Source of the DNA: Bacteroidota bacterium
GTDB lineage: Bacteria; Bacteroidota; Rhodothermia; Rhodothermales; Bin80
NCBI GenBank assembly: GCA_028875125.1
Contig: JAPPGC010000066.1
Location: forward strand, 1 to 33,645
DNA length: 33,645 bases
Direction of reading: 5' to 3'
In this document: in pieces, positions 25,597 to 33,643 of the stretch
How the letters are laid out: every line of letters starts with the position of its first letter
Position numbering within the stretch: position 1 is the stretch's first letter
Notes under the pieces: generated by a model
What the model saw: the letters and a program-made list of their open reading frames with translations, nothing else
Database searches by the model: none
Told to the model about the DNA's origin: nothing
Position numbers and translations under genes: made by a program

Positions 25597-27951
25597 ATGA
25601 CGGTCTGTCCCCGATGGTCAGAAGCGCACTCTGGGCTGTCAGACAGGCTGTCAGTCCCGCGATGGTTGCTGGTTGCTTTGAGCGTCATTGTAATCCAGCT
25701 ATCTACGCAGACGGCGTCGGGGCAGGTGCTTGTTACAGGGTCCGTCCGAGATTCTGTTACGCTATTGCCACTAGTTTCGGCACATGTTGTTCTCGACGGT
25801 GCTGCTCAGGGTACGATCACAAATCGGGATGGTGTATTTGAGATCACGCTCCCTGATTTGCCGGCCACTTTGATTTTTCGGCATATCGGCTATAATTCTG
25901 TGCGGGTAACACTAGGGCCGGACGATCCACGGGTCATCAACGTGAGTCTAGAACCGGCGGCTATCCACTTGCCTGAAGTACTGGTGATAGGGGATAATTT
26001 GGCCGCTGGGATCATGGAGAGGGTCATTCACCGCAAGCTTGCCCGTCGAGCCTATCTGGAGTCCTACGGTGCTCGGACGTATTCCAGAATAACTTTGCGG
26101 CATCGCGAAAGGATAGTTCTTATAAGTGAAGCTGTCCTTGATCGGTTTGCGACCAGTCAGGCCGGAACCCGGGACATCATTCGGTCAATGCGTTCGACAT
26201 CGGATTTTTATGAACAGCTGGGTCTAACCCCGGCACCCCAGGATTTTTCTTCAGATTATGTGCAGATAAACGGGTTGATCTTTTTTGGGCCGACACATCC
26301 AGATGCGTTAGACCACTACAATTTTACACTTGCGGGGCGTCGCCGCTGGGGTGATCAGCAACTCTACGATATATACGTTGCTCCGAAGAACAATCAGGAA
26401 GCCACACTTATTGGTCGAATTTCTGTGCTGGACAGTGTTTACGCACTGGCAGAGGTTGATGTAAGGCCTGCTTCTCATGTGGTTTTTCCCCCTGATACCA
26501 GGGCTTGGAGGGTCGCTTACCGTCAGAGTTTTGCCCCGGTGGATTCATTTTGGCTGCCAATAGACCTTCGTATTGAAGGTCGCATTCATGTGGAGCCAGA
26601 GGGCGAGGCAACTAGCCCAACTACGGTACAGCAAGTTGCCAGGCTAATGAATTATCAGATCAACCAGGCCGTACCTGCTGTGCCATTCGCGCGTCAAGAG
26701 CAGTTGCAGGTGGATTCTGTTTCGGTCTTTCGGGATGATCTGTTTTTGATGGGATTGGATATGGTTGCCCTGACGGCACAAGAATTGGATGCGATTGATG
26801 ACCTGCTTGGTGAACGACCACTTACCCTGCGTCAGGCGCTCCCAGCTACAGCCTCTGTCCGCGGTTCAGAAATGGAGGCACGCAGCTTTCATCTTGGAGA
26901 TCGTCCCCAGTTTGTTTGGCCGCTTATTGGAGGTTTTGCACCATGGCTGCGCTATAATCGGGTGGACGGCACTCTCGTTGGAGTTGGCAAGGCATTTCCC
27001 ATGGGAGAGCGCACAGAACTGGCAGCCCGCATTGGAAAATCTCTTGTATATGACTATACGCGCGTGGCTGCTGCGCTGCGTAATCAATTGACAAATGTTT
27101 TGGAAACCTCCGTAATATTTGAGCGGGATATGCAGCCGCAAAATGGTACATTAGTTCACACGGAGGCCACGAATTCGTTGTCAGCCAGATTGCTGGCCCG
27201 CGACTACTTTGACTGGTATTGGTCCACGAGGGTGCGTTTGAATGCAAGTTACGAGGCGCATGGGGTCAGGGCGAAAATTTCCGGGACGTACGCCGTTATA
27301 GATTCCGTTCAAACCCAGGTTAGGAGGCCGTGGCCGCATAAACGGGAGTTTCCGATGAATTCCCTGATTAGTTCAGGGCACCACAAGTCCCTCGAACTCA
27401 GGGTTGCCACTGGTGGCGATTGGCAGCCGTATCGCATAGATCCTCAGGAGAGGGTTGAAGTCAGGGTTGAGTACGGCGATGCTCCTCAAAATCGTCGGTA
27501 TCTGAAAGCAACCCTGTTTGCGGACGGGTACATGCGTACGCTGATGCGCCGTCGCCCGCAGTCTGCTGGAATGTCTGTACGCGTACTGGCAGGGTTCTCA
27601 ACATCTAGAGCTCCTGTTGAGCAATGGCACGTGGTAGAGGGCAGTATGGGTCCGATTGGAGCACTCGGTACGCTCCGCACCGTACGCAACCGTCGCATAA
27701 TTGGACGCCATGTGGCAGGAATACATTGGGAGCACGATTTTCGCAGTCTACTGTTTGAGTTGTTTCGTGTCAGGCCACTTGTAGATCAAAAGGTCAGTAC
27801 CCGATTTGGCGCTGCACATGTGTATGTTAATGACGAGTGGATCCATGAAATCACTTTGAGTATTGCGCGAGCTCCCTTACGCGTGGACCTTAGTCGCAGA
27901 GTTAGCCAACCTGGACTGTTTGTCAGTATCGGATTGGCAGGGCGTCGGTAG
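25597..27951 (+). CDS. DUF5686 outer-membrane protein with carboxypeptidase-regulatory-like domain (paralogue 2)
   Basis: 784 aa, 12 bp after paralogue 1 and with the same domain order. A signal sequence (WLLVALSVIVIQL, ending near ASGQ) lies behind an N-terminal extension of about 22 residues, so the true start may be slightly downstream. The regulatory-like domain shows VRDSVTLLPLVSAHVVLDG, then GTITNRDGVFEI and FRHIGYNSV. The DUF5686 region shows FFGPTHPDALDHYNFTLAG, YDIYVAP and WLPIDLR, closely parallel to paralogue 1. The C-terminal half is barrel-like. Tandem duplication followed by considerable divergence is the simplest explanation; the pair might form distinct channels or receptors. 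Confidence 0.85.
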   Translation: MTVCPRWSEAHSGLSDRLSVPRWLLVALSVIVIQLSTQTASGQVLVTGSVRDSVTLLPLVSAHVVLDGAAQGTITNRDGVFEITLPDLPATLIFRHIGYNSVRVTLGPDDPRVINVSLEPAAIHLPEVLVIGDNLAAGIMERVIHRKLARRAYLESYGARTYSRITLRHRERIVLISEAVLDRFATSQAGTRDIIRSMRSTSDFYEQLGLTPAPQDFSSDYVQINGLIFFGPTHPDALDHYNFTLAGRRRWGDQQLYDIYVAPKNNQEATLIGRISVLDSVYALAEVDVRPASHVVFPPDTRAWRVAYRQSFAPVDSFWLPIDLRIEGRIHVEPEGEATSPTTVQQVARLMNYQINQAVPAVPFARQEQLQVDSVSVFRDDLFLMGLDMVALTAQELDAIDDLLGERPLTLRQALPATASVRGSEMEARSFHLGDRPQFVWPLIGGFAPWLRYNRVDGTLVGVGKAFPMGERTELAARIGKSLVYDYTRVAAALRNQLTNVLETSVIFERDMQPQNGTLVHTEATNSLSARLLARDYFDWYWSTRVRLNASYEAHGVRAKISGTYAVIDSVQTQVRRPWPHKREFPMNSLISSGHHKSLELRVATGGDWQPYRIDPQERVEVRVEYGDAPQNRRYLKATLFADGYMRTLMRRRPQSAGMSVRVLAGFSTSRAPVEQWHVVEGSMGPIGALGTLRTVRNRRIIGRHVAGIHWEHDFRSLLFELFRVRPLVDQKVSTRFGAAHVYVNDEWIHEITLSIARAPLRVDLSRRVSQPGLFVSIGLAGRR

Positions 27952-27974
27952 CATGGTCTGTACACTGAGTTCTC

Positions 27975-28640
27975 ATGTGGCTTTTCGAGGATAATCATTT
28001 GTTGACGCTCAATAAACCTGCGGGTCTGCTCTCGCAGGCGGACATTACTGGAGATCCAGACTTGGTAACGCTGGCCCGCGCCTACCTGAAAAAGAAATAC
28101 AATAAACCGGGCAATGTCTACATTGGGTTGGTCCACCGCCTGGATCGTCCGGCATCGGGTGCTATGGTGCTAGCGAGAACATCCAAGGCGGCGCGACGCT
28201 TGAGTCAGGCATTTCGTGATCGTCGAATAAAAAAGGAATATATCGTTGTTGTGGAGGGCTTGATTGAGGGGAGCGGTGTAATGGAAGACTATCTGCACAA
28301 GGAGGCGGGGCGAGCACATGTTGTCCAGGACGAACGATCGGGCAAGTATTCAAGTCTGCGCTGGAGGGCACTGAACAGTGATGGGTTTTTTTCGTCTGTT
28401 GACGTGGAGCTGATCACGGGTCGTGCTCATCAAGTTCGGTGTCAGTTTGCTGCTCGGGGGTTCCCTGTCCTGAGAGATGTGCGTTACGGCGCACATCATC
28501 GTTTTGACGGGCGAACCATTGCGTTACATTGTTGCCGGTTGACTTTTGAGCACCCGGTAGCTCGGGTGCCTGTGGAAGTGAATGCTGCGTTCCCTGATAA
28601 TTGGTCGGACAAGCTCCCGAATCTTATCGAAAGTGGGTAA
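27975..28640 (+). CDS. RluA-family RNA pseudouridine synthase
   Basis: 221 aa, catalytic domain only, without an N-terminal S4 domain. The N-terminal LTLNKPAGLLSQ, the catalytic HRLDRPASGAMVLART with Asp57, IKKEYIVVVEG, and ELITGRAHQVRCQFAARGFPVLRDVRYG are all signature segments. It isomerises uridine in rRNA or tRNA; which site cannot be told (RluC/RluA-like single-domain). It follows the DUF5686 genes after 23 bp on the same strand and converges with the mcr locus after 71 bp. Confidence 0.94.
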   Translation: MWLFEDNHLLTLNKPAGLLSQADITGDPDLVTLARAYLKKKYNKPGNVYIGLVHRLDRPASGAMVLARTSKAARRLSQAFRDRRIKKEYIVVVEGLIEGSGVMEDYLHKEAGRAHVVQDERSGKYSSLRWRALNSDGFFSSVDVELITGRAHQVRCQFAARGFPVLRDVRYGAHHRFDGRTIALHCCRLTFEHPVARVPVEVNAAFPDNWSDKLPNLIESG

Positions 28641-28711
28641 GGAGAGGTGGTTGTGGCTCAAAACTACTCCCGAGTATGTCCTTTATTTGAGGAATGTAGT
28701 CTCGGCACTTT

Positions 28712-30901
28712 TTACGTATCCAGTTCGCGTAGCGCATTCTGCACGCTGCATTCAGAGGCTTTAGAAGACGAAACGTCGGACGGTACGAGGACGAGTTTCA
28801 GGTTGTCAAAGAATCGGAAAGTGCATGGAAGTGTAAAATGTTTATTCCTGGGGTAGACTAGAGCCACGGTCTGGCAGTCATACCGTTTTCCGTAGGCATA
28901 GAGTTGATACAGGTCGTTGCTGCTGACTTCGTCAATCGGCTTGGTTCCGTTTCCGCTGATGTGTTTCCATTTCGCGTCAAGGATGAACCGAACGGAATCG
29001 GATGATGTGCAGAGCGAAATGTCCGGTTTCATGTTGTGCCCATGGACCATAAAGCGTTTCCCGGGACCTTGGGCGGCCACCTTAAACCTGTCCTGATAGC
29101 GGCGAAAGCAGTGGGTTACGAAGTGCTCGAAGACTTGCTCCATGGGGAAGAGCAGGGACTGATTGATGTGTTTGCCGAAATAGGTTGCGGGCCCCCGATT
29201 GAAAAGGAAGAGTTCAACCCATTGCATGGCCTGTTTGTAATGCTGCATGTAGCGATCAATACTGTGGATTCGCCAGTCTGTGTGCAGGTCTTGCGATGCG
29301 GGAATCATGCTGAAGGCTGGCGCAAGGTCCGCGAGCAACTGCCGGTTGCGTTCGTTGCGTACGATAGGCTTAAGTCTGTCGAGGGTGGTGCGGATGAGGC
29401 GGTTAGCGGGTCGGTTGGGATTCAATTCGTCGTGTTCCACAAAGAAACGCGAACGGTCAACTAGATTCTCACGCAGGTGACCTTGGAAGACTATGCGGCC
29501 GCGCAGGAATGGTAGATTTTCCTGAACCGCTCTATACTGTCGGCCAAGGCCACCTCGAATTAACAGGTTGAGGTTTATCAGGAAGAGTCTGATAAAGATT
29601 TCAAGTACAGGGAAGTGCCTAAGCGTCCGTATGGCGCTCGGAGGAAGGTTCTTGGCGTTATTCAAGCCTCCATAGGCGCGCAGCATTCCCAAGAAGGCCT
29701 CGCGAGTCTGCTCGTGACCTGGGGACTCGGTATCGCCCAATTCAATCTTGGGCAAGATTTCGATGACTGTACCGAGTCTTGTAGTGACTACGCCGACATA
29801 GTTTTCCGCGCGGAGTCTGCCATTCGTGCCAAAACCAAAGACACTGTGCCTATGGTGGAAGTCCTCGAGATCATCTAGGTCACGCTTATTGAGTTTTGGA
29901 AACTCCTTGTGCTCCAGAACGGTGTAGGCACTAGACATACGCTCAATTCGACTCTTCGGGGGAGTCTGAATCCTCGTCTTGCAGCTCACCGTCACCTGCG
30001 ATTCCGGTTTTTTGTAGATGCGTTTGTATTGGTTTGGATCCAGCCATTCCTCTGCGTTCCAAGGAATCCTTTCGTAGATATCGGAATCAGTTATATCATC
30101 CTTTTTCAGGTGGTCCAGGAACTCCTTATTGGAGCTCTTCTTGATGAATTCTGCGCCTCCAAGCACTTTCTGAACCTTTGACCAGTCGTCGTAGAAATAC
30201 TCCAGCAATAGAGGAAGGATAGCCGTCTTGAATATATTTGCCAGCGATTCGACAGTCTCTACATTGAAAAGGTAAGTGTGACCAATTTGGCGTTCGCGGT
30301 CTAGGAGTAGCGAAATACGTGCGTTGATTGCCTTCAGCATCTTGCGAAGGTTAATGCCGTCGACATCTTCGGAAATGAGGTCATGGTCAGGGTTGGGCAT
30401 CATCTCCACATGGTCAAACCTGCGCCGTAGCGCAATATCAAGGGGAAGTATGGAGCGATCGGCCGTATTCATGGTGCCGATAATGAAGACGTTCTCTGGA
30501 ACTCCGAAGCTGTCACCGGAATACGGCAAGGTGACCTTGGTTTCGTTATTCTGACCGAGGCGGCGAGACGATTCGATCAGCGTGATGAGATCGCCGAGAA
30601 TCTTCGGGATGTTGCCCCGGTTGATCTCATCAATGATCAGGACGAAACGGCAGTGAGGATTGTCCAGCGCTGCCTTTACAATCTTCCTGAATACTCCAGG
30701 ACGGAGTTCGTAGTCGAGACCACCTTCCTCAGCGAGGCTGGGGCGGATGCCTTCCACGAAGTCTTCGTAGGAATAGTTTTGATGGAAAGTAACCATCTCG
30801 ATCTGGCCAGATCCTTCATTAGAATCAAAGCGAAGATCACGAAATTCCTTGCGATGCTCCTCGGTTACTTCTTCTAGCTTGATCCCCTTGACGATGGCCA
30901 T
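28712..30901 (-). CDS. McrB (C-terminal AAA+ part) read through into McrC nuclease subunit
   Basis: The frame is open from the poly-C tract (30938) down to 28712; 30901 is only the first downstream ATG. The McrB part (numbered from that ATG) has Walker B FVLIIDEINRGN (~86-97), the McrB signature GTMNTADRS (~142-150) and arginine-rich LRRRF. The McrC part begins at an internal ATG (29938; MSSAYTVLEHKEFP), giving 408 aa. It shows TNGRLRAENYVGVV, IEILPKIE and a PD-(D/E)xK nuclease (Asp627 in MKPDI, Asp642/Lys644 in FILDAKWK). Around 30 linker residues before McrC look out of frame: one base back at A6 (coding strand, 30008-30013), the same DNA encodes an acidic tail (GDGELQDEDSDSPEESN) and a TGA at 29945-29943, 4 bp before the mcrC ATG. 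So separate mcrB and mcrC with a frameshift, or a genuine fusion. Confidence 0.85.
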   Translation of the reverse strand: MAIVKGIKLEEVTEEHRKEFRDLRFDSNEGSGQIEMVTFHQNYSYEDFVEGIRPSLAEEGGLDYELRPGVFRKIVKAALDNPHCRFVLIIDEINRGNIPKILGDLITLIESSRRLGQNNETKVTLPYSGDSFGVPENVFIIGTMNTADRSILPLDIALRRRFDHVEMMPNPDHDLISEDVDGINLRKMLKAINARISLLLDRERQIGHTYLFNVETVESLANIFKTAILPLLLEYFYDDWSKVQKVLGGAEFIKKSSNKEFLDHLKKDDITDSDIYERIPWNAEEWLDPNQYKRIYKKPESQVTVSCKTRIQTPPKSRIERMSSAYTVLEHKEFPKLNKRDLDDLEDFHHRHSVFGFGTNGRLRAENYVGVVTTRLGTVIEILPKIELGDTESPGHEQTREAFLGMLRAYGGLNNAKNLPPSAIRTLRHFPVLEIFIRLFLINLNLLIRGGLGRQYRAVQENLPFLRGRIVFQGHLRENLVDRSRFFVEHDELNPNRPANRLIRTTLDRLKPIVRNERNRQLLADLAPAFSMIPASQDLHTDWRIHSIDRYMQHYKQAMQWVELFLFNRGPATYFGKHINQSLLFPMEQVFEHFVTHCFRRYQDRFKVAAQGPGKRFMVHGHNMKPDISLCTSSDSVRFILDAKWKHISGNGTKPIDEVSSNDLYQLYAYGKRYDCQTVALVYPRNKHFTLPCTFRFFDNLKLVLVPSDVSSSKASECSVQNALRELDT
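30008..30013 (-). promoter_or_regulatory. A6 (coding strand) possible slippage site at the mcrB/mcrC junction
   Basis: On the coding strand the codons read TAC-AAA-AAA-CCG. A slip of one base back, or one extra A in the DNA or mRNA, changes the reading to KKTGIAGDGELQ and ends at a TGA just before mcrC. Without it McrB continues into McrC. Two adjacent Lys AAA codons are a common type of -1 slip site (as in dnaX). No stimulatory stem-loop was identified. Confidence 0.4.
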
Positions 30902-32652
30902 GGCGCGGGCGGTCGTGCTATAGGTCTTTCCGGTGCCGGGGGGGGGCCGTAGAGGATTTGGTTGAGCTTGTGGTTGTCAGTAGATGGCAGTCGGTTTGAT
31001 ATCTCCATGAGTCGAAAAGCGAATAGGACCCACCATTTCCACCGGCTGAAATCAGTGAGCGTTTTTGCGGTAGGCAACCGTCTCTCGGGCAAAGGCCAAA
31101 TACCGGTCTTTATCCACTTGATCTTGCGTACGTGCCGAGCTTCGGGACGGCTCTTATCAAACGTGTAGTCTGATTCAATGACACCGCATCCCAACAGTGT
31201 GTTGCCTTTCTGGATTGCGACGACAGGGTCACCGGGTTGCATTTCGTGGGCAAACTGGTAACAGGCAAGAGCATTATTGGTCGGCTTCTTGTCGCCGGTA
31301 ATTTCTTTGAGTCGTTTCAGGATGTCCTGACTACTTCGGAATTCTTTGAGATCGCCGAGGTCATCCCAGCTGATCGCAATGATATGCTTTTCCTGGAACT
31401 CATTCCAGTGTTTCCCGCCTGCTTTGAACGCCCACACCCGAGCCGTTCCGAATTTCTCCTTGTACCATTTCTCGGCATCGTGCTTAATCGGAGGTACAGT
31501 TACCCGGTATGGACTGGGTGGGATATGCCGGATCAATCCCTCATGCCATTTCTCGGTATCGTGTTTTCTGGCAGGTCCAGACAACAAACCCAAGATCGCT
31601 TTATAGGCAGGAATGTTGGTCAGGACTTGGTAGGAGTCCATATCAACTGGCGAAAAAGGAATCAACGGAGTGAAGATATCTACGTCGCGCCGCCGCTTCT
31701 TGTTTATCCAAAGCACATGTATTTGACTGTTCGCATTCGATGGATCGCGATAATCGTTACGGTACACGACACCGATCCCGCGCACGTTACGTTTTCCAGA
31801 GTGGACAAAGATGACATCCCCAGGTTTAGGTTTGCCAAGCGGTAAGTACCCTTGTAATACCGGGACACAATCCCCCGGTTTTCCGTAGTAGACCCAATTG
31901 TTCTCTAGAAAGTCGATACGCCTGTCCTCAGTCGTGTTAATCTGATACCACCGAATGTTTTCGCGCGGTAGGTAACCCCCATTGGTATTCCACAGGTAAC
32001 AGATAACATTGATTTCGTAGCATTGGCAGCCGGAGAACACGTCCCGGATCCGGTCCATTTCATCTAGATAATCAGCCCAGGAGATAGTTGGTGGGACCTT
32101 GTTGAGCTTACCAATGCCCAGCGGCAGGATGCTTACATTATCAAAGGGCAAGAATTTCCTCGGATTGACCAGAAAAAGAACTTGCGTAAGCTTCGGGACA
32201 CCGACTTTATTGATTCCCAGCATCTTGTGGAAGTTATCGGTAAGGTCAACATCGGAAGCTGCGCCGTCAAGTCGGCATGCCTGATCAAAAATATCCCAGA
32301 GAAGCTGTGTTTCGTCTTCGGAGTCACTACCAAATACAACATTCAAGCCAGGTGGAGTTGGAAAGATGAGGTATTCACCCTTGTTGTAGTCAAGGGGGCT
32401 CTTGATCCCAAAAACATCCGCAACGCTCTTGAAGATTGTAATCCTTTTTTCTGCTTTTCCGGCCGAAATTGACGCAAGATGGTAAAAGAACGTAAAGGGG
32501 TCGGCATTATTCTCTCCTTTCGAGAGAACGGCTATTTTCTTCCCCGCCCAGTCCATCTTGTTCACTCTCTCCACTAGGCCTTTTCTCTGGACCGCCCTTA
32601 CTTTCTTGGCTAGTTCCTCAAACCACGGCACCCACTGGAATAATTCTCTCAT
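30874..32652 (-). CDS. McrB-like GTPase N-terminal part with two EVE/PUA-like domains, interrupted in Walker A
   Basis: 592 aa from the ATG at 32652 (a TTG at 32658 is also open). Residues 1-~230 are helical, of unknown family, with LTQVLFLVNPRKFLPFDN. Two EVE/PUA-like modified-base-reader domains are seen: ~235-330 (WVYYGKPGD, then KPGDVIFVHSG and VRGIGVVYRNDY) and ~405-520 (RVWAFKAGGKHWNEF, then IAISWDDLGDL, QPGDPVVAIQKGNTLLGCGVIESDY and VRKIKWI). The chain then enters the P-loop as NQILYGPPP and is thrown out of frame by a run of nine C, ending 22 codons later. With seven C the sequence would be GPPGTGKT and run on into the downstream AAA+ frame. A repaired McrB would be about 900 aa. Such proteins form GTP-driven rings that deliver McrC to modified DNA. 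Confidence 0.82.
   Translation of the reverse strand: MRELFQWVPWFEELAKKVRAVQRKGLVERVNKMDWAGKKIAVLSKGENNADPFTFFYHLASISAGKAEKRITIFKSVADVFGIKSPLDYNKGEYLIFPTPPGLNVVFGSDSEDETQLLWDIFDQACRLDGAASDVDLTDNFHKMLGINKVGVPKLTQVLFLVNPRKFLPFDNVSILPLGIGKLNKVPPTISWADYLDEMDRIRDVFSGCQCYEINVICYLWNTNGGYLPRENIRWYQINTTEDRRIDFLENNWVYYGKPGDCVPVLQGYLPLGKPKPGDVIFVHSGKRNVRGIGVVYRNDYRDPSNANSQIHVLWINKKRRRDVDIFTPLIPFSPVDMDSYQVLTNIPAYKAILGLLSGPARKHDTEKWHEGLIRHIPPSPYRVTVPPIKHDAEKWYKEKFGTARVWAFKAGGKHWNEFQEKHIIAISWDDLGDLKEFRSSQDILKRLKEITGDKKPTNNALACYQFAHEMQPGDPVVAIQKGNTLLGCGVIESDYTFDKSRPEARHVRKIKWIKTGIWPLPERRLPTAKTLTDFSRWKWWVLFAFRLMEISNRLPSTDNHKLNQILYGPPPAPERPIARPPAPWPSSRGSS
30938..30946 (+). repeat. G9 homopolymer (C9 on the coding strand) inside the mcrB Walker A codons
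   Basis: Nine consecutive G on the plus strand lie exactly at the GPPGTGKT codons. Seven would keep the frame with a canonical P-loop. Ten would keep the frame but add one Pro. Nine breaks it. Runs of this kind and length are typical slipped-strand mispairing sites in phase-variable genes, and also typical sites of base-calling error. Confidence 0.85.
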
Positions 32653-32955
32653 TTGCAAATTAGGTTTATCTCTTCCACTTCATTGTGGGAGGATCTCGTT
32701 TCATTCATTGCTTTCTCTTGGAAATATTTTGACCAAAAGTGACACAACGTTCACGTGTGCTACTGGCAGAAAAGTATTCGCCGGTGTATGATACGTCATT
32801 TCTTGCACTGATCCAACTTCACAAAACCAAGTGGCGAAATTGGGATCAGGCGCGGGGTTAGGATTCAACAAATTTGGGTGCTGCCCCTCAGAAGACCACC
32901 CGACTTAGCTATAAGACGACTGGATCGGGCCAAATGCTGATCCCCAGGAACCGAC
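32653..32955. other. Intergenic region upstream of mcrB
   Basis: No gene is seen in these 303 bp. The part next to mcrB is AT-richer and should contain its promoter, but no confident promoter boxes could be assigned. No intrinsic terminator is visible after the glycosylase gene; only a weak GGATC/GATCC pairing was noted (about 32920-32945). Confidence 0.5.
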
Positions 32956-33573
32956 CTAGAGGTCATTTGCCCGCCATAGATACCAACTGGCAATGCTTCG
33001 GAATGGCTTCCAGTGATCACCGATGTCACGTAGTTCGGATGGCATGGGAAGTTCATCCAAACCATAGGCGATCTTGTAGCCTCGCCGGATGCCGAGGTCT
33101 GTGACAGGCCACACATCGGGACGCCCCAGATTGAAGATAAGGAGCATCTCGGCAGTCCAAACACCAATGCCGCGGTGTATGGTCAGTATTTTGATTATTT
33201 CTTCATCGGTCAGCTTCTCCATGGCGGCTCGATCCGGGAGTGTGCCGTCAGCTGCGTGTACGGCCAGGTTTCGAATGGTTTTTTCTTTTGCCTGGGAGAG
33301 TCTTACGGCCCTTAATTCCTCGGGTGTAGTTTGAAGTACTGCATCGGGTTCGGGGGCGCTGCCGTCAAATAAGCTGAACAGGCGGCCTTGAATTGCCCGA
33401 CCGGCGTGTGTTGATATTTGCTGAAAGATGACAGAGCGCACCAATGCCTGGAACGGACTCCATTCATCGGTTAGAACCAATTCATACGGGCCCACCTGAG
33501 CAATCAGATTTGCCATGTGTGTATCGGAGGCCCGAAGTGCGCTCACAGCTTCGTCGGTATCAAAGGATAGCAT
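32956..33573 (-). CDS. DNA-3-methyladenine glycosylase II-like protein (AlkA, HhH-GPD family)
   Basis: 205 aa, close to the length of the compact AlkA/MAG-type enzymes. It excises alkylated purines from DNA as the first step of base excision repair. The helix-hairpin-helix is at ~133-146 (HRGIGVWTAEMLLIF) and the catalytic Asp159 in WPVTDLGIRRG. The substrate-pocket segment SPFQALVRSVIFQQISTHAG (~39-58) matches the family. There is no iron-sulfur cluster Cys set. The start at 33573 is 17 bp from the right terminal repeat, so the repeat lies in its promoter region. No Shine-Dalgarno is seen. Confidence 0.92.
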   Translation of the reverse strand: MLSFDTDEAVSALRASDTHMANLIAQVGPYELVLTDEWSPFQALVRSVIFQQISTHAGRAIQGRLFSLFDGSAPEPDAVLQTTPEELRAVRLSQAKEKTIRNLAVHAADGTLPDRAAMEKLTDEEIIKILTIHRGIGVWTAEMLLIFNLGRPDVWPVTDLGIRRGYKIAYGLDELPMPSELRDIGDHWKPFRSIASWYLWRANDL

Positions 33574-33590
33574 TGCGAGAATTCACTAAT

Positions 33591-33643
33591 CGCAAGTTCG
33601 ACATTGTAGTGGATTTTTTTACTGAGATTCCCTATCCCCTATT
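33591..33643 (-). repeat. Right arm of terminal inverted repeat
   Basis: Read on the minus strand, these 53 bases repeat bases 1-52 of the window with one extra A in the central A-run. Two further bases at the window edge (AA on the minus strand) may also belong to the repeat. The arm starts 17 bp upstream of the glycosylase ATG, so it may contribute promoter sequence. Confidence 0.9.

Noticed and set aside
31237..31845. 202-codon open frame on the plus strand
   Set aside because: Antisense to the EVE domains of McrB, which have clear sense-strand motifs.
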